64,000 nucleotides of DNA from Chryseobacterium bernardetii (GTDB lineage: Bacteria > Bacteroidota > Bacteroidia > Flavobacteriales > Weeksellaceae), in the NCBI RefSeq assembly GCF_003815975.1, contig NZ_CP033932.1, forward strand, positions 434,001-498,000. Direction: 5' to 3'. The notes under the pieces were generated by a model. The model was not told where the DNA came from, did no database searches, and saw only the letters and a list, made by a program, of their open reading frames with translations. A program made the position numbers and the translations under genes. Each line of letters opens with the position of its first letter. The first letter of the stretch is position 1. This document shows, one piece after another, positions 48,251 through 58,346 of the stretch.

Positions 48251-49084
48251 ATGAAAACACAATTATTCTCGTTGGCATTATTAGTGTCATCATTTACATT
48301 TGCGCAATCATGGAATTTAAACGGAAATACAGGAACTAACCCATCCAATAATTTTATTGGGACTACGGATAATCAACCTTTAGTGTTAAAGTCTAATAAT
48401 AATGCAGGGCTTCGTTTATTGCCAGCGGGAGATGTAAGAGTAGGCTTAAATGATGTTGACACAGCTTCTCCGGCAGAACTAAGAGTTTATAATAGTGAAA
48501 GTACTCTTGTTGAAGTTGCCAATTCATTGGGAAGATTTCAAATTGCGAAGGCTGGATGTGATGGTTGCTACTCGGAAAAAGCTGGAGATACTGTGCTTAG
48601 AAACTTAGGAAAAACCCATAATATCATACTTTCTCTTCCCAACGATAATAATGACGGTACATCTTATATTGGTATTAATGATGGCGCTCGTGGTACATGG
48701 ATTAAATTTTTCAATAACGGAATTGCAAGATTTGATGGCAAAATAAATGCTAAAGAAGTTGAAGTAAAAGCTAATGTATGGGCTGATTATGTATTTAAAA
48801 AAGAATATCAGCTGAGATCTTTAGAGGATGTTGAAAAACATATTATTGAAAAAGGGCATTTGCCTAATATTCCTACTGCTCAGGAAGTGCTTGAAAATGG
48901 AATTAATCTTGCTGAGATGAATTCTAAGCTGCTTGAGAAGATTGAAGAATTAACACTGTACTCTATTGAACAAAATAAGAAATTAAAGTCTCAAGCAGAA
49001 GAAATTAAGATATTAAAGAAACAATCCAAAGAGCTTCAGGAACTGAAATATCAAGTTCAACAATTATTATCCACTAAAAAATAA
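48251..49084 (+). CDS. Secreted tail-fibre-like protein
   Basis: A 277-residue protein with a signal peptide (MKTQLFSLALLVSSFTFA). The middle has short repeats of beta-helix type (residues 30-170), and the C-terminal third carries the Bacteroidetes tail-fibre/chaperone-like segment VWADYVFKKEYQLRSLEDVEKHI and a coiled coil (EELTLYSIEQNKKLKSQAEEIKILKKQ). Proteins of this type are often encoded before Rhs genes in Flavobacteria. It probably acts as a surface fibre or adaptor, a view drawn from position. Confidence 0.72.
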   Translation: MKTQLFSLALLVSSFTFAQSWNLNGNTGTNPSNNFIGTTDNQPLVLKSNNNAGLRLLPAGDVRVGLNDVDTASPAELRVYNSESTLVEVANSLGRFQIAKAGCDGCYSEKAGDTVLRNLGKTHNIILSLPNDNNDGTSYIGINDGARGTWIKFFNNGIARFDGKINAKEVEVKANVWADYVFKKEYQLRSLEDVEKHIIEKGHLPNIPTAQEVLENGINLAEMNSKLLEKIEELTLYSIEQNKKLKSQAEEIKILKKQSKELQELKYQVQQLLSTKK

Positions 49085-49090
49085 TCACAA

Positions 49091-49567
49091 ATGAAAAGAA
49101 AATTACTATCACTATCATCGCTGATGATAGGTTTTTTCGGATTTTCCCAGACCGAAGTGTATTTCAAGTATGATGAAGCCGGAAATCAAAGATACAGAGG
49201 AACAAATTCAGCAGGAAGAACAACACAGGAACCAGCAACTGCGGAATCTAAAATAGTTGCTACAACCCAAGTTCAACCTGAATCTCAAATGATAGATAAA
49301 GCTACTTTTTGGAAACAAATTAGGTTGTATCCTGTTCCTGTTAGTGATGTTCTGACTATCGACTGGACTGAGAAGGTAGACGGACTTATCGAATCGGTTT
49401 CACTGTATCAGCACAGTACCGTTCACTGGAAATTCCAGCAGCAGAATATGCCTGATTTGAACAGAAAACTTAAAATCAATATGACCGGCTACGATTGGGG
49501 TATTTATGTTTTGCACTTTACGTTGAAAGATGGAAGAGTATTCAGCCGAAACATCACGAAACGATAA
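49091..49567 (+). CDS. Small T9SS-sorted protein with YD-like N-terminus
   Basis: A 158-residue protein with a signal peptide (ending FGFSQ). The mature N-terminus reads TEVYFKYDEAGNQRYRGT, like a single YD repeat. The last 80 residues form a type IX sorting domain (LYPVPVSDVLTIDW near residue 81, closing YVLHFTLKDGRVFSRNI). It lies 6 nt after the fibre-like gene and 37 nt before the Rhs gene. It may be a secretion partner that supplies the T9SS signal which the giant Rhs protein lacks; this is inference. Confidence 0.75.
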   Translation: MKRKLLSLSSLMIGFFGFSQTEVYFKYDEAGNQRYRGTNSAGRTTQEPATAESKIVATTQVQPESQMIDKATFWKQIRLYPVPVSDVLTIDWTEKVDGLIESVSLYQHSTVHWKFQQQNMPDLNRKLKINMTGYDWGIYVLHFTLKDGRVFSRNITKR

Positions 49568-49604
49568 ACTTTTAACTAAAATAATTTACTACAAAACAAC
49601 AAAT

Positions 49605-52600
49605 ATGAAATTATTTTCATCATTTATACTGTCCTTGTTTTCAGTATTGGGCTTTTCACAGACCATACTATACCAGGCAGAAAGTACTTCGAGAACAGTG
49701 CAAGATCCACAATCAGTGATCCTTACCGAAGGCTTTCATGCAAAATCTGATGTTTCCAATCCTTTTGTGGCAAAAATAGGCCCTGCGACGGAAAATCCGG
49801 GCGGGGGGCCAACAGACTCTCAGGCGGGAAGCAATAATCCATCAGGAACTACGGCTCCGGCAGGACAAAGCTTTCATGATACTAAAGGAAATATTGAAGT
49901 AAATGGAGCCGGACAATTGCAATTTACTTTACCTATTGCTTTACCGCCGGGAGTGAAAAGTGCGGCCCCACAAATAAACCTCGTTTATACCAGTGGCTTC
50001 GGAAATGGTATTGCGGGGTATGGATGGAATCTTTCCGGGGTTACAACAATATCAAGAGTTGGCAGGAATATTGAAAAGGATGGAGAAGTAAAAGGAATAC
50101 AATTGGATTATTCTGATTATTATAGCTTTAATGGACAGCGATTGATTCTTAAGTCTGGTGAATATGGAAAAGACGGGGCTGAATATGTAACAGAGAAATA
50201 TTCCAATATTAAGATAAAATCTTTTGGCTCCGCATCAGGACAAGCATGGAAAGGGCCTGAATATTGGGAGGTAACTTTTGAGGATGGCTCTCAGTCATGG
50301 TATGGAGCAATCGCTTCCGGGAATAGTACAGCCAGAACACCATTGGAATATAATATTGTAAAATGGAAGGATGCACAGGGAAATTATATTACCTATAACT
50401 ACACTCAGAACAACTCTAATAATGTGGCAGTAATTGCTAGTATTACTTGGGGTGGAAATGAAACTTTGGATAAACCTCATTTCAATACCATTGAATTTAC
50501 TTATTTACCAAGAAAGATTATCGAAACATCTTATTTGAAAGGAATATTATTCAAACAAGATAAAATATTAGATCAAATAAAAGTTAAAGCTAACGGTTCT
50601 CCGTTTAAAAGTTATTCAATTCAATATTCCGAAACACAAAATATAGTTAATAATGATTCTAATAATAAAGTTAATTATGATTTTGTTGAAAAGATTATTG
50701 AATATAACTCAGAAGGAAAAGAAGCCAATCCTATAGTTTTTTCTTCAGCTACAATGGGCACAAGCTCTAATGAATATGATTTTGGGGATTATAATAATGT
50801 TATTACAACAGGGGATTATAATGGAGACGGTTTAGTAGATTTCATTGTAATGCAACCAGCACAAAATGGAAGACCTGAAGGATATTATATTTATTTTGAT
50901 GCTATCAACAACAGCATCCCTTCTTTTGTTTATTTGGGGCCATCAAGCACTTATTGGCCAGGCAGTAGCTTTACAACATTTAACATAAAATCGGCAGACA
51001 ATTACATTAAAACAAAGCAGGGGCTTATTATTTCAAAAAATAATGCAGGATATAACCCTCCTTCTTCAGGGGATATAGAACTTAAATATTATTCAATCAA
51101 AACTGACGGATCAGTTCTCAATACTTATAATAATCCTCTTGTTTTAGAATATGCTAAAACAATACAATCAGGAAGCTATGGGTATGCTGATTCTTTATAT
51201 CCACCTGAAACTGACCCCGAATATATAGGGGGAATGAATGTCTCTCATCCTTCAAATATGAGGGAAGTGGATATTGATTCTGATGGGGTGTCTGAATTGA
51301 TTTTGTCATTAAACGATAAAAAATGTAAATATGTGGTCATTGTACCTGATCCACCTAAAGGAAGATGGCAATGTAAGACATTGGGTTATAGATATGTAGT
51401 TGTAGATAATAATAATATACAAAATAATACAATCAGCATTATTCCGGAGACAACTCCTAAAAATATTTTAAGTAAGGGAGGGATTGTGGATTTTGATAAT
51501 GATGGAAAACAGGATGTGATGTTTGTTGATCCAGCCAATACCAATGTTAGCGTTAGCTATTATACAAAAGACTATACGCAACCTTCTCCTGTTGTCAAGA
51601 CCGTTGACACTCCACTCAATAATTTACATCAGTATGAATTAAAGAAAGTAAATAATAATTATGCTTTAAATTTAAAAAAGACATATTCCATAAAAGGAAT
51701 AATTGATGGTATTCAATTTGGGGATTTAAATGGTGATAAGAATATTGAAGTATTATTACCAGTACATAATTTTGTTGGAATTACTGTTCTTGCGGGGTGG
51801 TCAATTTACTTGAATACAGGAAATGCCTTGGAAGAAAGTATTCAGGGGCTTATGTTTTATAGACCCTTTGATGTAACTGCTGTTGGGGCCAATTCTTTTT
51901 CTACCCCGAAATTACTTGATTTAGACAATGATGGGAAAAGTGAGATCGTAAATTCTGTTTCAACTTTCTACCCCAACAATCAGCCTTATACAAATTGGTA
52001 TGTTCAAAGTTATAGTGAAGCCAAATATGATCCTAATAATGCACAATTCAAATGGTCATTTAATGAAAAAACACTTTATAATGCTACAAGAAATGAGGCA
52101 ATAATAAGTCCTGTATTTGGAGATTTTAGGGTTAATAGTACTTCTTCTAAAATATTATTTCTTGTAAAAGGAATTAATGGTAATCATGAAAGAAAAATTA
52201 TAAGCTACAAACATTATAGTCTCAATCCTGATAAAAATGTATCCTTGATATCACAGGGGTCACAAAATTATCATATAGATTATAAAGAACTTGATCCTTC
52301 TGTTAATTCTAATATTTATACTCCTATAAAACAAGAGCAATATCCATTTGTTGAAATGGACAGGCTTTCTCAAACTTTTGGAGTTTCTCAAATTCGCCAA
52401 ACCGATGAACAAACCGTTCGAAAACAAGATTTCAGATACAGGGGATATATAGCTAATTTACACGGAAAGGGAGTAATCGGTTTTCGTCAAGCTGCTCGTT
52501 CTTCCTGGTACGCTGATGGGTTTGAGAATACCAAAATCTGGTCAGGAACTGAAATGGATCCCTTACAAGAAGGGGTTCCTGTAAAAGAATGGTCTATTAG

Positions 52601-55600
52601 AACCAATAATGAAAACCAGATATTTCCTGCGGATATTTCTGAGAATAACACCCAGTTGTTAAGTTTTAAATCTACTAATTACCAAATAGATAAGCTGTTA
52701 AATGGGCAGGTAATAACCGGAACAATTGCAGATTCCGATAAACCAAAGATAGTAACTGCTGTTGTTCCTAAAACCAGTAAAGTCAAAGACTTTTTAACAG
52801 GTATAATTACTGAAAATAGTATAACTTATGGAGAGTATTATCTTCCGGCACAAAGTATATCAAATGTTAATAATGGATATGCCATCACAACATCAACATC
52901 TGAATACACTCACAACCCTTCAGGAGTAGGCACAAATTATTATATAGGGCGACCAAAATCAAAGATTGATATAGTACAGGCTTATGGGGATACCAAATCA
53001 GCGAAGGAAGAGTATACTTACGAAAATAATCTTGTAAAAACTCTGAAAACCTGGAATCGTGATAATACCGGATATTTACTTGAAACATATAATTATGATG
53101 GATTCGGAAATGTTACCGGGAAAGTAATCAGTAATAGCATTGATCCTCAAACTCAAACCACTACAAGTGAATATGATTCTAAAGGGCGATTTGTAATTAA
53201 AAAAACCGATAATATAGGATTAATTACTCAAATTACGTATAACGATTGGGGGCAGATTGTAACGCAGACTGATCCTTTAGGAAATATTCTTACCAACAAA
53301 TATGACAGTTGGGGGAAATTGTTGAGTTCCAAAAGTAATTTAGAAGGAACCACAACTTATCAGTATGAAAGAGATAATAACTCTAACATTATTGTTACCC
53401 AATATGATCCTGATGGGGATATTTCGAAAAAGTTCACCAATAAGTTGGGGCAAGAATATAAAACATCAACTAAAGCTTTTGGACAAGGACAGTATATTAC
53501 CAAAGCTATTTTATATGATGCTTTGGGAAGAAAAACTTCTGAATCCGAATCTACCTTTAGTCCTGATGGCTTAGGTGGACCATGGAATCTAATAGCATAT
53601 GATGATACTGTATTTCCTTCAAAGGTAACTGCTACTTCATATAAGGGTATTAAATTAGAGACCTCTGTCACAGGTTTAACAACGACAATAAAAGAACTCA
53701 ATGGTTATCAGAGAACAACTTCTAAAACAGCAGATGCGTTAGGTAATGTAGTTTCAACTACTGATAAAGGAGGAACAATACAATTCTCATACAATGCAGC
53801 AGGAGAACAGATCAAAGCTCAATATGCAGAAAATATTGTTACTACCAAATATGATTCGTGGGGCAGAAAGTCAGAATTTAATGATCCATCCAATGGTACG
53901 TATAAGTATGAATATGATGGTTTCGGGCAACCAAAAAAAACAATCAGTCCAAAAGGAACGAAAGAATATAGCTACAATGACTTTGGACAGCTGATTGCTC
54001 AAAAAGAGCTTTCTACTACTGATGGTGGACAGGCTACCAACAAAATGATTTCTTATACTTATGATAATAAAGGAAGATTTGTTGCTAAATCAGGAACCTC
54101 CAAAGGACAGCCATATAGTAATAATGTTTCCTATGACCCACAAGGGAGATTATTATCATCATCTGAAAATAGTAATGGTAAATATTTTATTCAGAAAGGA
54201 ATTACCTATGATGATAAAGGAAGAGTCATTTCTTATGAAAAACAGCTTTATTCTTCAGGTATATTGACCAAAGTACAGATTGAGAATGTTTATAGCGCAT
54301 GGAATGGGGAGCTATACCAGCTTAAGGATAAAAACTCTGGGAAAATTCTTTGGGAATTGAAAGAAACCAATGCCCGAGGTCAAGTATTAAAAGCTAAATT
54401 AGGTGCAGTAGACATTAATAATTCTTATGATTATGTTGGTTTCTTAACTCAGGTTAATCATTCGTCGGCAGTAAAACCAGGTATCCTGCAACTTTCCTAC
54501 TCTTTTGATGCAATTAAGAATGAATTGAAGAGCAGAACAACTGGTGGAGACTTCAATATTGTAGAATCATTCGACTATGATGATAATAATCGTTTAGTAA
54601 ACTGGACTAATCCTGTAATAGGAGTTAAACCATCTTCTAACCGAAATGTTTATGACATTAAAGGAAGGATTATGGAAAACGATCAGGTAGGAACGATGAA
54701 GTATGAAAATGCTGCAAAAATCTACCAGCCAACAGGAATGACCCTGAATGCCACAGGGGTGCAAAATTATAGCAATGATTTAATTCAAAGTATTGTTTAT
54801 AATGAGAATAACGACCCTGTTTTCATCGACGGAATGAAAGGGGATGTTGCTTTCCAATATGGATTAACGAGTATGAGACAAAGAGTTACCTATGGTGGTA
54901 ACTTTAGTACAGATGTAGAAGGGAAGTTTACTAAATTTTACAGTGAAGACGGAAGCTTTGAAGTCGTAAAAGACAATACGACTGGAAAGGAAAAGTATAT
55001 TCTTTATATTGGTGGAACACCATATGAATCAAATATTGTATATTTAAAGAACTTTACAGAGAATAGTGGTTCTTATAAATTTTTGCATAAAGATTATATC
55101 GGAAGTATTTTAGCTATAAGTGATGAAGCCGGAAATAAGCTTGAGCAGAGACATTTTGATGCATGGGGTAATTTTACTCATCTTCAAATAGGAAACGGTG
55201 CGATAATTACTGATAAAAATATAATTGATAATGCATCGTTATTGTTAGAAAGAGGATACACGAGTCACGAGCATTTTGCAGAAGTAGGCATTATCCACAT
55301 GAATGGTAGATTGTATGATCCGTTATTAAGAAGATTCTTAAATGCGGATGAGAATATACAAGACATATTCAACACGCAGAACTATAATAAGTATGGATAT
55401 GTATTCAATAATCCACTCATGTTTAATGATCCGAGTGGAGAGTTTGTTTTTGCATTTGTGGCTGCGTGGGGAGTTAGTCTTTTCTGGGGAGGAGTAATTA
55501 CAGCAGCAATTATTGGTACAGCTGTTGGTTTGGCCGCCTATTCTTTAGGAGTCGCTATAAGTGGTGGTAAATGGCAGTTGGGTGGAGCGCTGAAATCTAT

Positions 55601-56432
55601 GTTCTGGGGAGGTGTAAGCGGAGCGGTCACCTTTGGAATAGGTAGTGCATTTACCCCTGCCGCAGGAACTGTACTCACTTTAACAGATAAAGTGGCAAGT
55701 GCGATGGCTCAGGGATTAGTACATGGTTTTGCACAAGGTACTTTATCTTTAATGCAGGGAGCTAATTTTACTCATGGTTTTGCGAGTGGAGCTTCAGGAA
55801 GCTGGGGAGCTTCTTTATTTGGTGGTCTTGCAGGTAGTTTTGCTAATAGTGCCGCAGGAACAGTAGTATCAGGTATGGTGTTGGGAGGTGTAGCTTCTGA
55901 ATTGACCGGAGGAAACTTCTGGGAAGGTGCTGTAGTTGGAGGGGTTGTAGCGGGACTCAACCATACGTTGCATATGATAAAGACAGAATCATCTAAAGAT
56001 ATAATAATTTTGAATGCTTCGGATGGTGCAGGAGGAAAGGGACATAGTGGATTAATAATAGGAAATGACAAGGATGGATATATCTATATGGTCAGTGATG
56101 GAAGAGTTGATTCTTCGGGAAGTACTTGGATGGGTGGAAGAAATGATTCTAATATAAAAACGTTTAAGACAAGGCAAGAAGCAATGGATTATGCAAAAAC
56201 CCAATATCATTATGATGATTCAATTACAATAAAAACAACAGCCAAACAAGATTTGGGAGCTGCAACAAGAGCTATGAAACAATTACGAAGTAATTATCAT
56301 TTCCTTTTTAATAACTGTAATCATATCATATCGGCAGCACTTTCGGGTGCAGGTTTGTCTCAATATGGAGGATATTCAGTAATCCCAAATTTTAATTTCA
56401 AAGAACTAAAAAATAATTTTCAGAAAAGATAA
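49605..56432 (+). CDS. Giant SpvB/Rhs polymorphic toxin with papain-like C-terminal domain
   Basis: I start at ATG 49605 (signal peptide MKLFSSFILSLFSVLGFS), giving 2275 residues. Order: SpvB-like domain (about 85-270), FG-GAP/VCBS-type repeats with D-x-D-x-D-G motifs (near 400-800), TcdB-like middle, YD/Rhs repeats (about 1120-1850), Rhs core ending HFDAWGNF and NPLMFNDPSGEF (about 1850-1945), a Gly/Ala-rich hydrophobic linker (to about 2122), then a variable C-terminal domain. That domain has GHSGLIIG with His2147 and NNCNH with Cys2238, in the His-first order of permuted papain-like folds (LRAT/PPPDE type). It is the active C-terminal toxin candidate; substrate unknown. It lacks a T9SS domain. 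The stop overlaps the next start (TAATG). Confidence 0.9.
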   Translation: MKLFSSFILSLFSVLGFSQTILYQAESTSRTVQDPQSVILTEGFHAKSDVSNPFVAKIGPATENPGGGPTDSQAGSNNPSGTTAPAGQSFHDTKGNIEVNGAGQLQFTLPIALPPGVKSAAPQINLVYTSGFGNGIAGYGWNLSGVTTISRVGRNIEKDGEVKGIQLDYSDYYSFNGQRLILKSGEYGKDGAEYVTEKYSNIKIKSFGSASGQAWKGPEYWEVTFEDGSQSWYGAIASGNSTARTPLEYNIVKWKDAQGNYITYNYTQNNSNNVAVIASITWGGNETLDKPHFNTIEFTYLPRKIIETSYLKGILFKQDKILDQIKVKANGSPFKSYSIQYSETQNIVNNDSNNKVNYDFVEKIIEYNSEGKEANPIVFSSATMGTSSNEYDFGDYNNVITTGDYNGDGLVDFIVMQPAQNGRPEGYYIYFDAINNSIPSFVYLGPSSTYWPGSSFTTFNIKSADNYIKTKQGLIISKNNAGYNPPSSGDIELKYYSIKTDGSVLNTYNNPLVLEYAKTIQSGSYGYADSLYPPETDPEYIGGMNVSHPSNMREVDIDSDGVSELILSLNDKKCKYVVIVPDPPKGRWQCKTLGYRYVVVDNNNIQNNTISIIPETTPKNILSKGGIVDFDNDGKQDVMFVDPANTNVSVSYYTKDYTQPSPVVKTVDTPLNNLHQYELKKVNNNYALNLKKTYSIKGIIDGIQFGDLNGDKNIEVLLPVHNFVGITVLAGWSIYLNTGNALEESIQGLMFYRPFDVTAVGANSFSTPKLLDLDNDGKSEIVNSVSTFYPNNQPYTNWYVQSYSEAKYDPNNAQFKWSFNEKTLYNATRNEAIISPVFGDFRVNSTSSKILFLVKGINGNHERKIISYKHYSLNPDKNVSLISQGSQNYHIDYKELDPSVNSNIYTPIKQEQYPFVEMDRLSQTFGVSQIRQTDEQTVRKQDFRYRGYIANLHGKGVIGFRQAARSSWYADGFENTKIWSGTEMDPLQEGVPVKEWSIRTNNENQIFPADISENNTQLLSFKSTNYQIDKLLNGQVITGTIADSDKPKIVTAVVPKTSKVKDFLTGIITENSITYGEYYLPAQSISNVNNGYAITTSTSEYTHNPSGVGTNYYIGRPKSKIDIVQAYGDTKSAKEEYTYENNLVKTLKTWNRDNTGYLLETYNYDGFGNVTGKVISNSIDPQTQTTTSEYDSKGRFVIKKTDNIGLITQITYNDWGQIVTQTDPLGNILTNKYDSWGKLLSSKSNLEGTTTYQYERDNNSNIIVTQYDPDGDISKKFTNKLGQEYKTSTKAFGQGQYITKAILYDALGRKTSESESTFSPDGLGGPWNLIAYDDTVFPSKVTATSYKGIKLETSVTGLTTTIKELNGYQRTTSKTADALGNVVSTTDKGGTIQFSYNAAGEQIKAQYAENIVTTKYDSWGRKSEFNDPSNGTYKYEYDGFGQPKKTISPKGTKEYSYNDFGQLIAQKELSTTDGGQATNKMISYTYDNKGRFVAKSGTSKGQPYSNNVSYDPQGRLLSSSENSNGKYFIQKGITYDDKGRVISYEKQLYSSGILTKVQIENVYSAWNGELYQLKDKNSGKILWELKETNARGQVLKAKLGAVDINNSYDYVGFLTQVNHSSAVKPGILQLSYSFDAIKNELKSRTTGGDFNIVESFDYDDNNRLVNWTNPVIGVKPSSNRNVYDIKGRIMENDQVGTMKYENAAKIYQPTGMTLNATGVQNYSNDLIQSIVYNENNDPVFIDGMKGDVAFQYGLTSMRQRVTYGGNFSTDVEGKFTKFYSEDGSFEVVKDNTTGKEKYILYIGGTPYESNIVYLKNFTENSGSYKFLHKDYIGSILAISDEAGNKLEQRHFDAWGNFTHLQIGNGAIITDKNIIDNASLLLERGYTSHEHFAEVGIIHMNGRLYDPLLRRFLNADENIQDIFNTQNYNKYGYVFNNPLMFNDPSGEFVFAFVAAWGVSLFWGGVITAAIIGTAVGLAAYSLGVAISGGKWQLGGALKSMFWGGVSGAVTFGIGSAFTPAAGTVLTLTDKVASAMAQGLVHGFAQGTLSLMQGANFTHGFASGASGSWGASLFGGLAGSFANSAAGTVVSGMVLGGVASELTGGNFWEGAVVGGVVAGLNHTLHMIKTESSKDIIILNASDGAGGKGHSGLIIGNDKDGYIYMVSDGRVDSSGSTWMGGRNDSNIKTFKTRQEAMDYAKTQYHYDDSITIKTTAKQDLGAATRAMKQLRSNYHFLFNNCNHIISAALSGAGLSQYGGYSVIPNFNFKELKNNFQKR

Positions 56433-56893
56433 TGATTAGAAAAAAATATAATTATTTGTCAATAATAATTTTGATTGCATTATTTTCAATTATAATATAT
56501 TTTATAATTGGGGGAATAGCTATGGATAAGGGTGTTGGGAAATTTCATTATTCCAATTCCTTACAAGAAGCAGAAAAAGAAAAAACTCTTATTGTTAAAT
56601 ATCTTGTTTTTAATAAGAATGGAAACAAAATAAGTAATGCTTGGCTTGAATACGCAAGAAGTTATAATATTTTTGATAAGAAAAAAATTGAAAAAGATAA
56701 AGTATTATTAAGTATAACCGATGCAAAAGAATTTAAGATCAATGATCTTTATTTGGAAGCCTTTTTTAAAGATAAAAAACTAACAGTATTTGAAGATAAA
56801 GGAATTATTAGTGTTGTTAGAGTAGATAAAAATATGGACACTATTAAATTAAAACCTAACAAAGATGAAACTTTTTATGTTGTGAAAGAATAA
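56432..56893 (+). CDS. Immunity candidate for the Rhs C-terminal toxin
   Basis: A 153-residue protein with an N-terminal membrane anchor (LSIIILIALFSIIIYFIIGGIAM) and a mostly beta-stranded outside domain. It starts on the last base of the Rhs stop codon, the classic position for a cognate immunity gene. It has no recognised family. The membrane anchor suggests it protects the periplasmic face. Confidence 0.72.
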   Translation: MIRKKYNYLSIIILIALFSIIIYFIIGGIAMDKGVGKFHYSNSLQEAEKEKTLIVKYLVFNKNGNKISNAWLEYARSYNIFDKKKIEKDKVLLSITDAKEFKINDLYLEAFFKDKKLTVFEDKGIISVVRVDKNMDTIKLKPNKDETFYVVKE

Positions 56894-56914
56894 ATAAAAA
56901 CTCTTCAAATGGTA

Positions 56915-57330
56915 GCTTTATAGTGGGACCAAATGGGGAGCATAATGGTTCTTATAAATTTTTACACAAAGACTATATTGGTAGTATTTTAACAATAAGT
57001 GATGAAGCTGGAAATAAGCTTGAACAGAGACATTCCGATGCATGGGGTAATTTCACCATACGTTGCATATGGAGAAGACAGTAGTAGAAGATAGTATGGA
57101 TGGAGATTGTTTAACCTGCCCTAAAAGTGTTAAAGATGGACAAATTTATAGATCTATTATAGATGGCTCCAATATATAGAGATGGGAATTGGGTAGAAGT
57201 GCCAAGCAATACATTTTTTAAATATAAAGGAAAATCTTATTGGGCAATGTCCCCGATTACTGGTGATGTGCCAGTTAATCTGGGAGGTTCTGTGGGATTA
57301 AAGTTTCTTAAATATAGCTCAAAGCCCTTA
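56915..57330 (+). pseudogene. Displaced Rhs C-terminal module, frameshifted
   Basis: Bases 56947-57057 are nearly identical to the Rhs core at 55069-55180 (SYKFLHKDYIGSIL, EQRHSDAWGNF). They jump directly, at a 16-nt word CCATACGTTGCATATG (57056-57071), to the junction that is found at 55961-55976 in the main gene; the core-to-junction part is missing. New C-terminal sequence follows (MEKTVVEDSMDGDCLTC), then a frameshift and more coding-like sequence (RDGNWVEVPSNTFFKYKGK) that stops at 57339. This is the front of an old toxin module that has lost its frame. Confidence 0.82.
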
Positions 57331-57335
57331 AAAGT

Positions 57336-57599
57336 TTGATGTCAACGGAGAAATGTGCACAATCTGCAAAAACAGTTTCAAGTATTGCTAAAGCAATGAA
57401 AAATGGAGATATTTCTATGTTCTCGGAACCAATTCATACCTATATGTATAAGGGTAAAACATACATACTTGATGGGCATCATAGAATAAAAGCTGCTATA
57501 AAAGCTAACCAATCAATAGAAATAATCGAACTTAATATGGAAAGGGCAATTAAATTGTATAAAAGTAAAATAGAAGAAATTCATCAAGGATTACACTAA
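57336..57599 (+). pseudogene. ParB-like nuclease-type toxin fragment (orphan Rhs C-terminus)
   Basis: An 87-residue open frame with a probable TTG or ATG start (57336/57339) that is part of the broken module upstream. It has SSIAKAMKNGDI, SEPIHTYMYKG and the core motif KTYILDGHHRIKAAIKA, typical of ParB/Srx-fold toxin C-termini in Rhs proteins, probably a nuclease. Its normal Rhs fusion has been lost, so it is not expected to be delivered. It is followed 10 nt later by its probable immunity gene. Confidence 0.75.
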
Positions 57600-57609
57600 A
57601 TTAAGAATT

Positions 57610-58005
57610 ATGGAGATTTCAATATATTTATTAGATTATGAAAATTTTATTATTAAATTTGAAAATGCACTTAAAGAAAAATATCAAATAAAAGATGATA
57701 TTTATGAATATATAGGCACTATTGTTAAAAAGAAAGATTCTTTTGACAATTATCAATATAACTTTCATGGAGCTGGTTGTAAAATTACATTTAACAATAT
57801 AGTTTGTGAATATGATTTTTCATTAGATGAGAATAGTAAATATCAATTCTCCTTATGGAAGCTGAAAACTTTTATAGAAAGTTTTTATCAGAATAAGGTA
57901 GAAGATGTTGAATTAAGAAAATCCTTGGAAGATTTGGTTTTAAAAAACCTTTTAAAGAAACTAATTATAGAAGAAAAAGTCTTTGATATTTATTTGTTAT
58001 ATTAA
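57610..58005 (+). CDS. Immunity-type protein paired with the ParB-like toxin (DUF6896-like)
   Basis: A 131-residue acidic protein with YNFHGAGCKITFNNIVCEYDFSLDENSKYQFSLWKLKTF, which resembles DUF6896, an immunity family of Bacteroidetes polymorphic toxins. It directly follows the ParB-like fragment (10 nt). The open frame is intact although the toxin is broken, consistent with its being kept for protection against relatives. Confidence 0.68.
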   Translation: MEISIYLLDYENFIIKFENALKEKYQIKDDIYEYIGTIVKKKDSFDNYQYNFHGAGCKITFNNIVCEYDFSLDENSKYQFSLWKLKTFIESFYQNKVEDVELRKSLEDLVLKNLLKKLIIEEKVFDIYLLY

Positions 58006-58080
58006 TAAATTGGAATCGAAGTTTCCAGCTTCGGGTAGTTTAGCTCCTTTAGGAGATGGTGTCTTGTTAAAATTGGAAGG

Positions 58081-58346
58081 AAAAATGCCACAAATTTTAT
58101 TGCAGAAAGAAATGCCAAATATCCGATAGATAAATATTCTGTAAAGGTTGATGGGGCAAAGTAAAAGCATATTATAACAAATTATACGCTTCAGGAAGCC
58201 CATTAACGGGAAAGGATGGATATTCTAAATATGGTAGAGCTATTGATACATATAATTTAATGGGTCCAAGAGGAAAGGAAATAACTCAATATTATAAACA
58301 AGGATATAACCCTTATCAACATATTTGGGGACCTAATAGTTTTGCT
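58081..58346 (+). pseudogene. Second displaced Rhs C-terminal fragment
   Basis: Coding-like sequence in two frames: NATNFIAERNAKYPIDKYS then after a frameshift KAYYNKLYASGSPLTGKDG, AIDTYNLMGPRGKEITQYY and GYNPYQHIWGPN. It has no start and no intact frame (a stop after GAK in the first). I read it as the remains of a toxin domain displaced from the Rhs gene, possibly of the same general papain-like type. The assignment is tentative. Confidence 0.6.

Noticed and set aside
53360-53701. 113-codon open frame on the minus strand inside the Rhs gene
   Set aside because: Shadow of YD-repeat coding sequence.
58260-58346. Longer start for the small membrane protein at 58347
   Set aside because: The upstream residues belong to the decayed toxin fragment, and the shorter start gives a proper N-terminal membrane helix.
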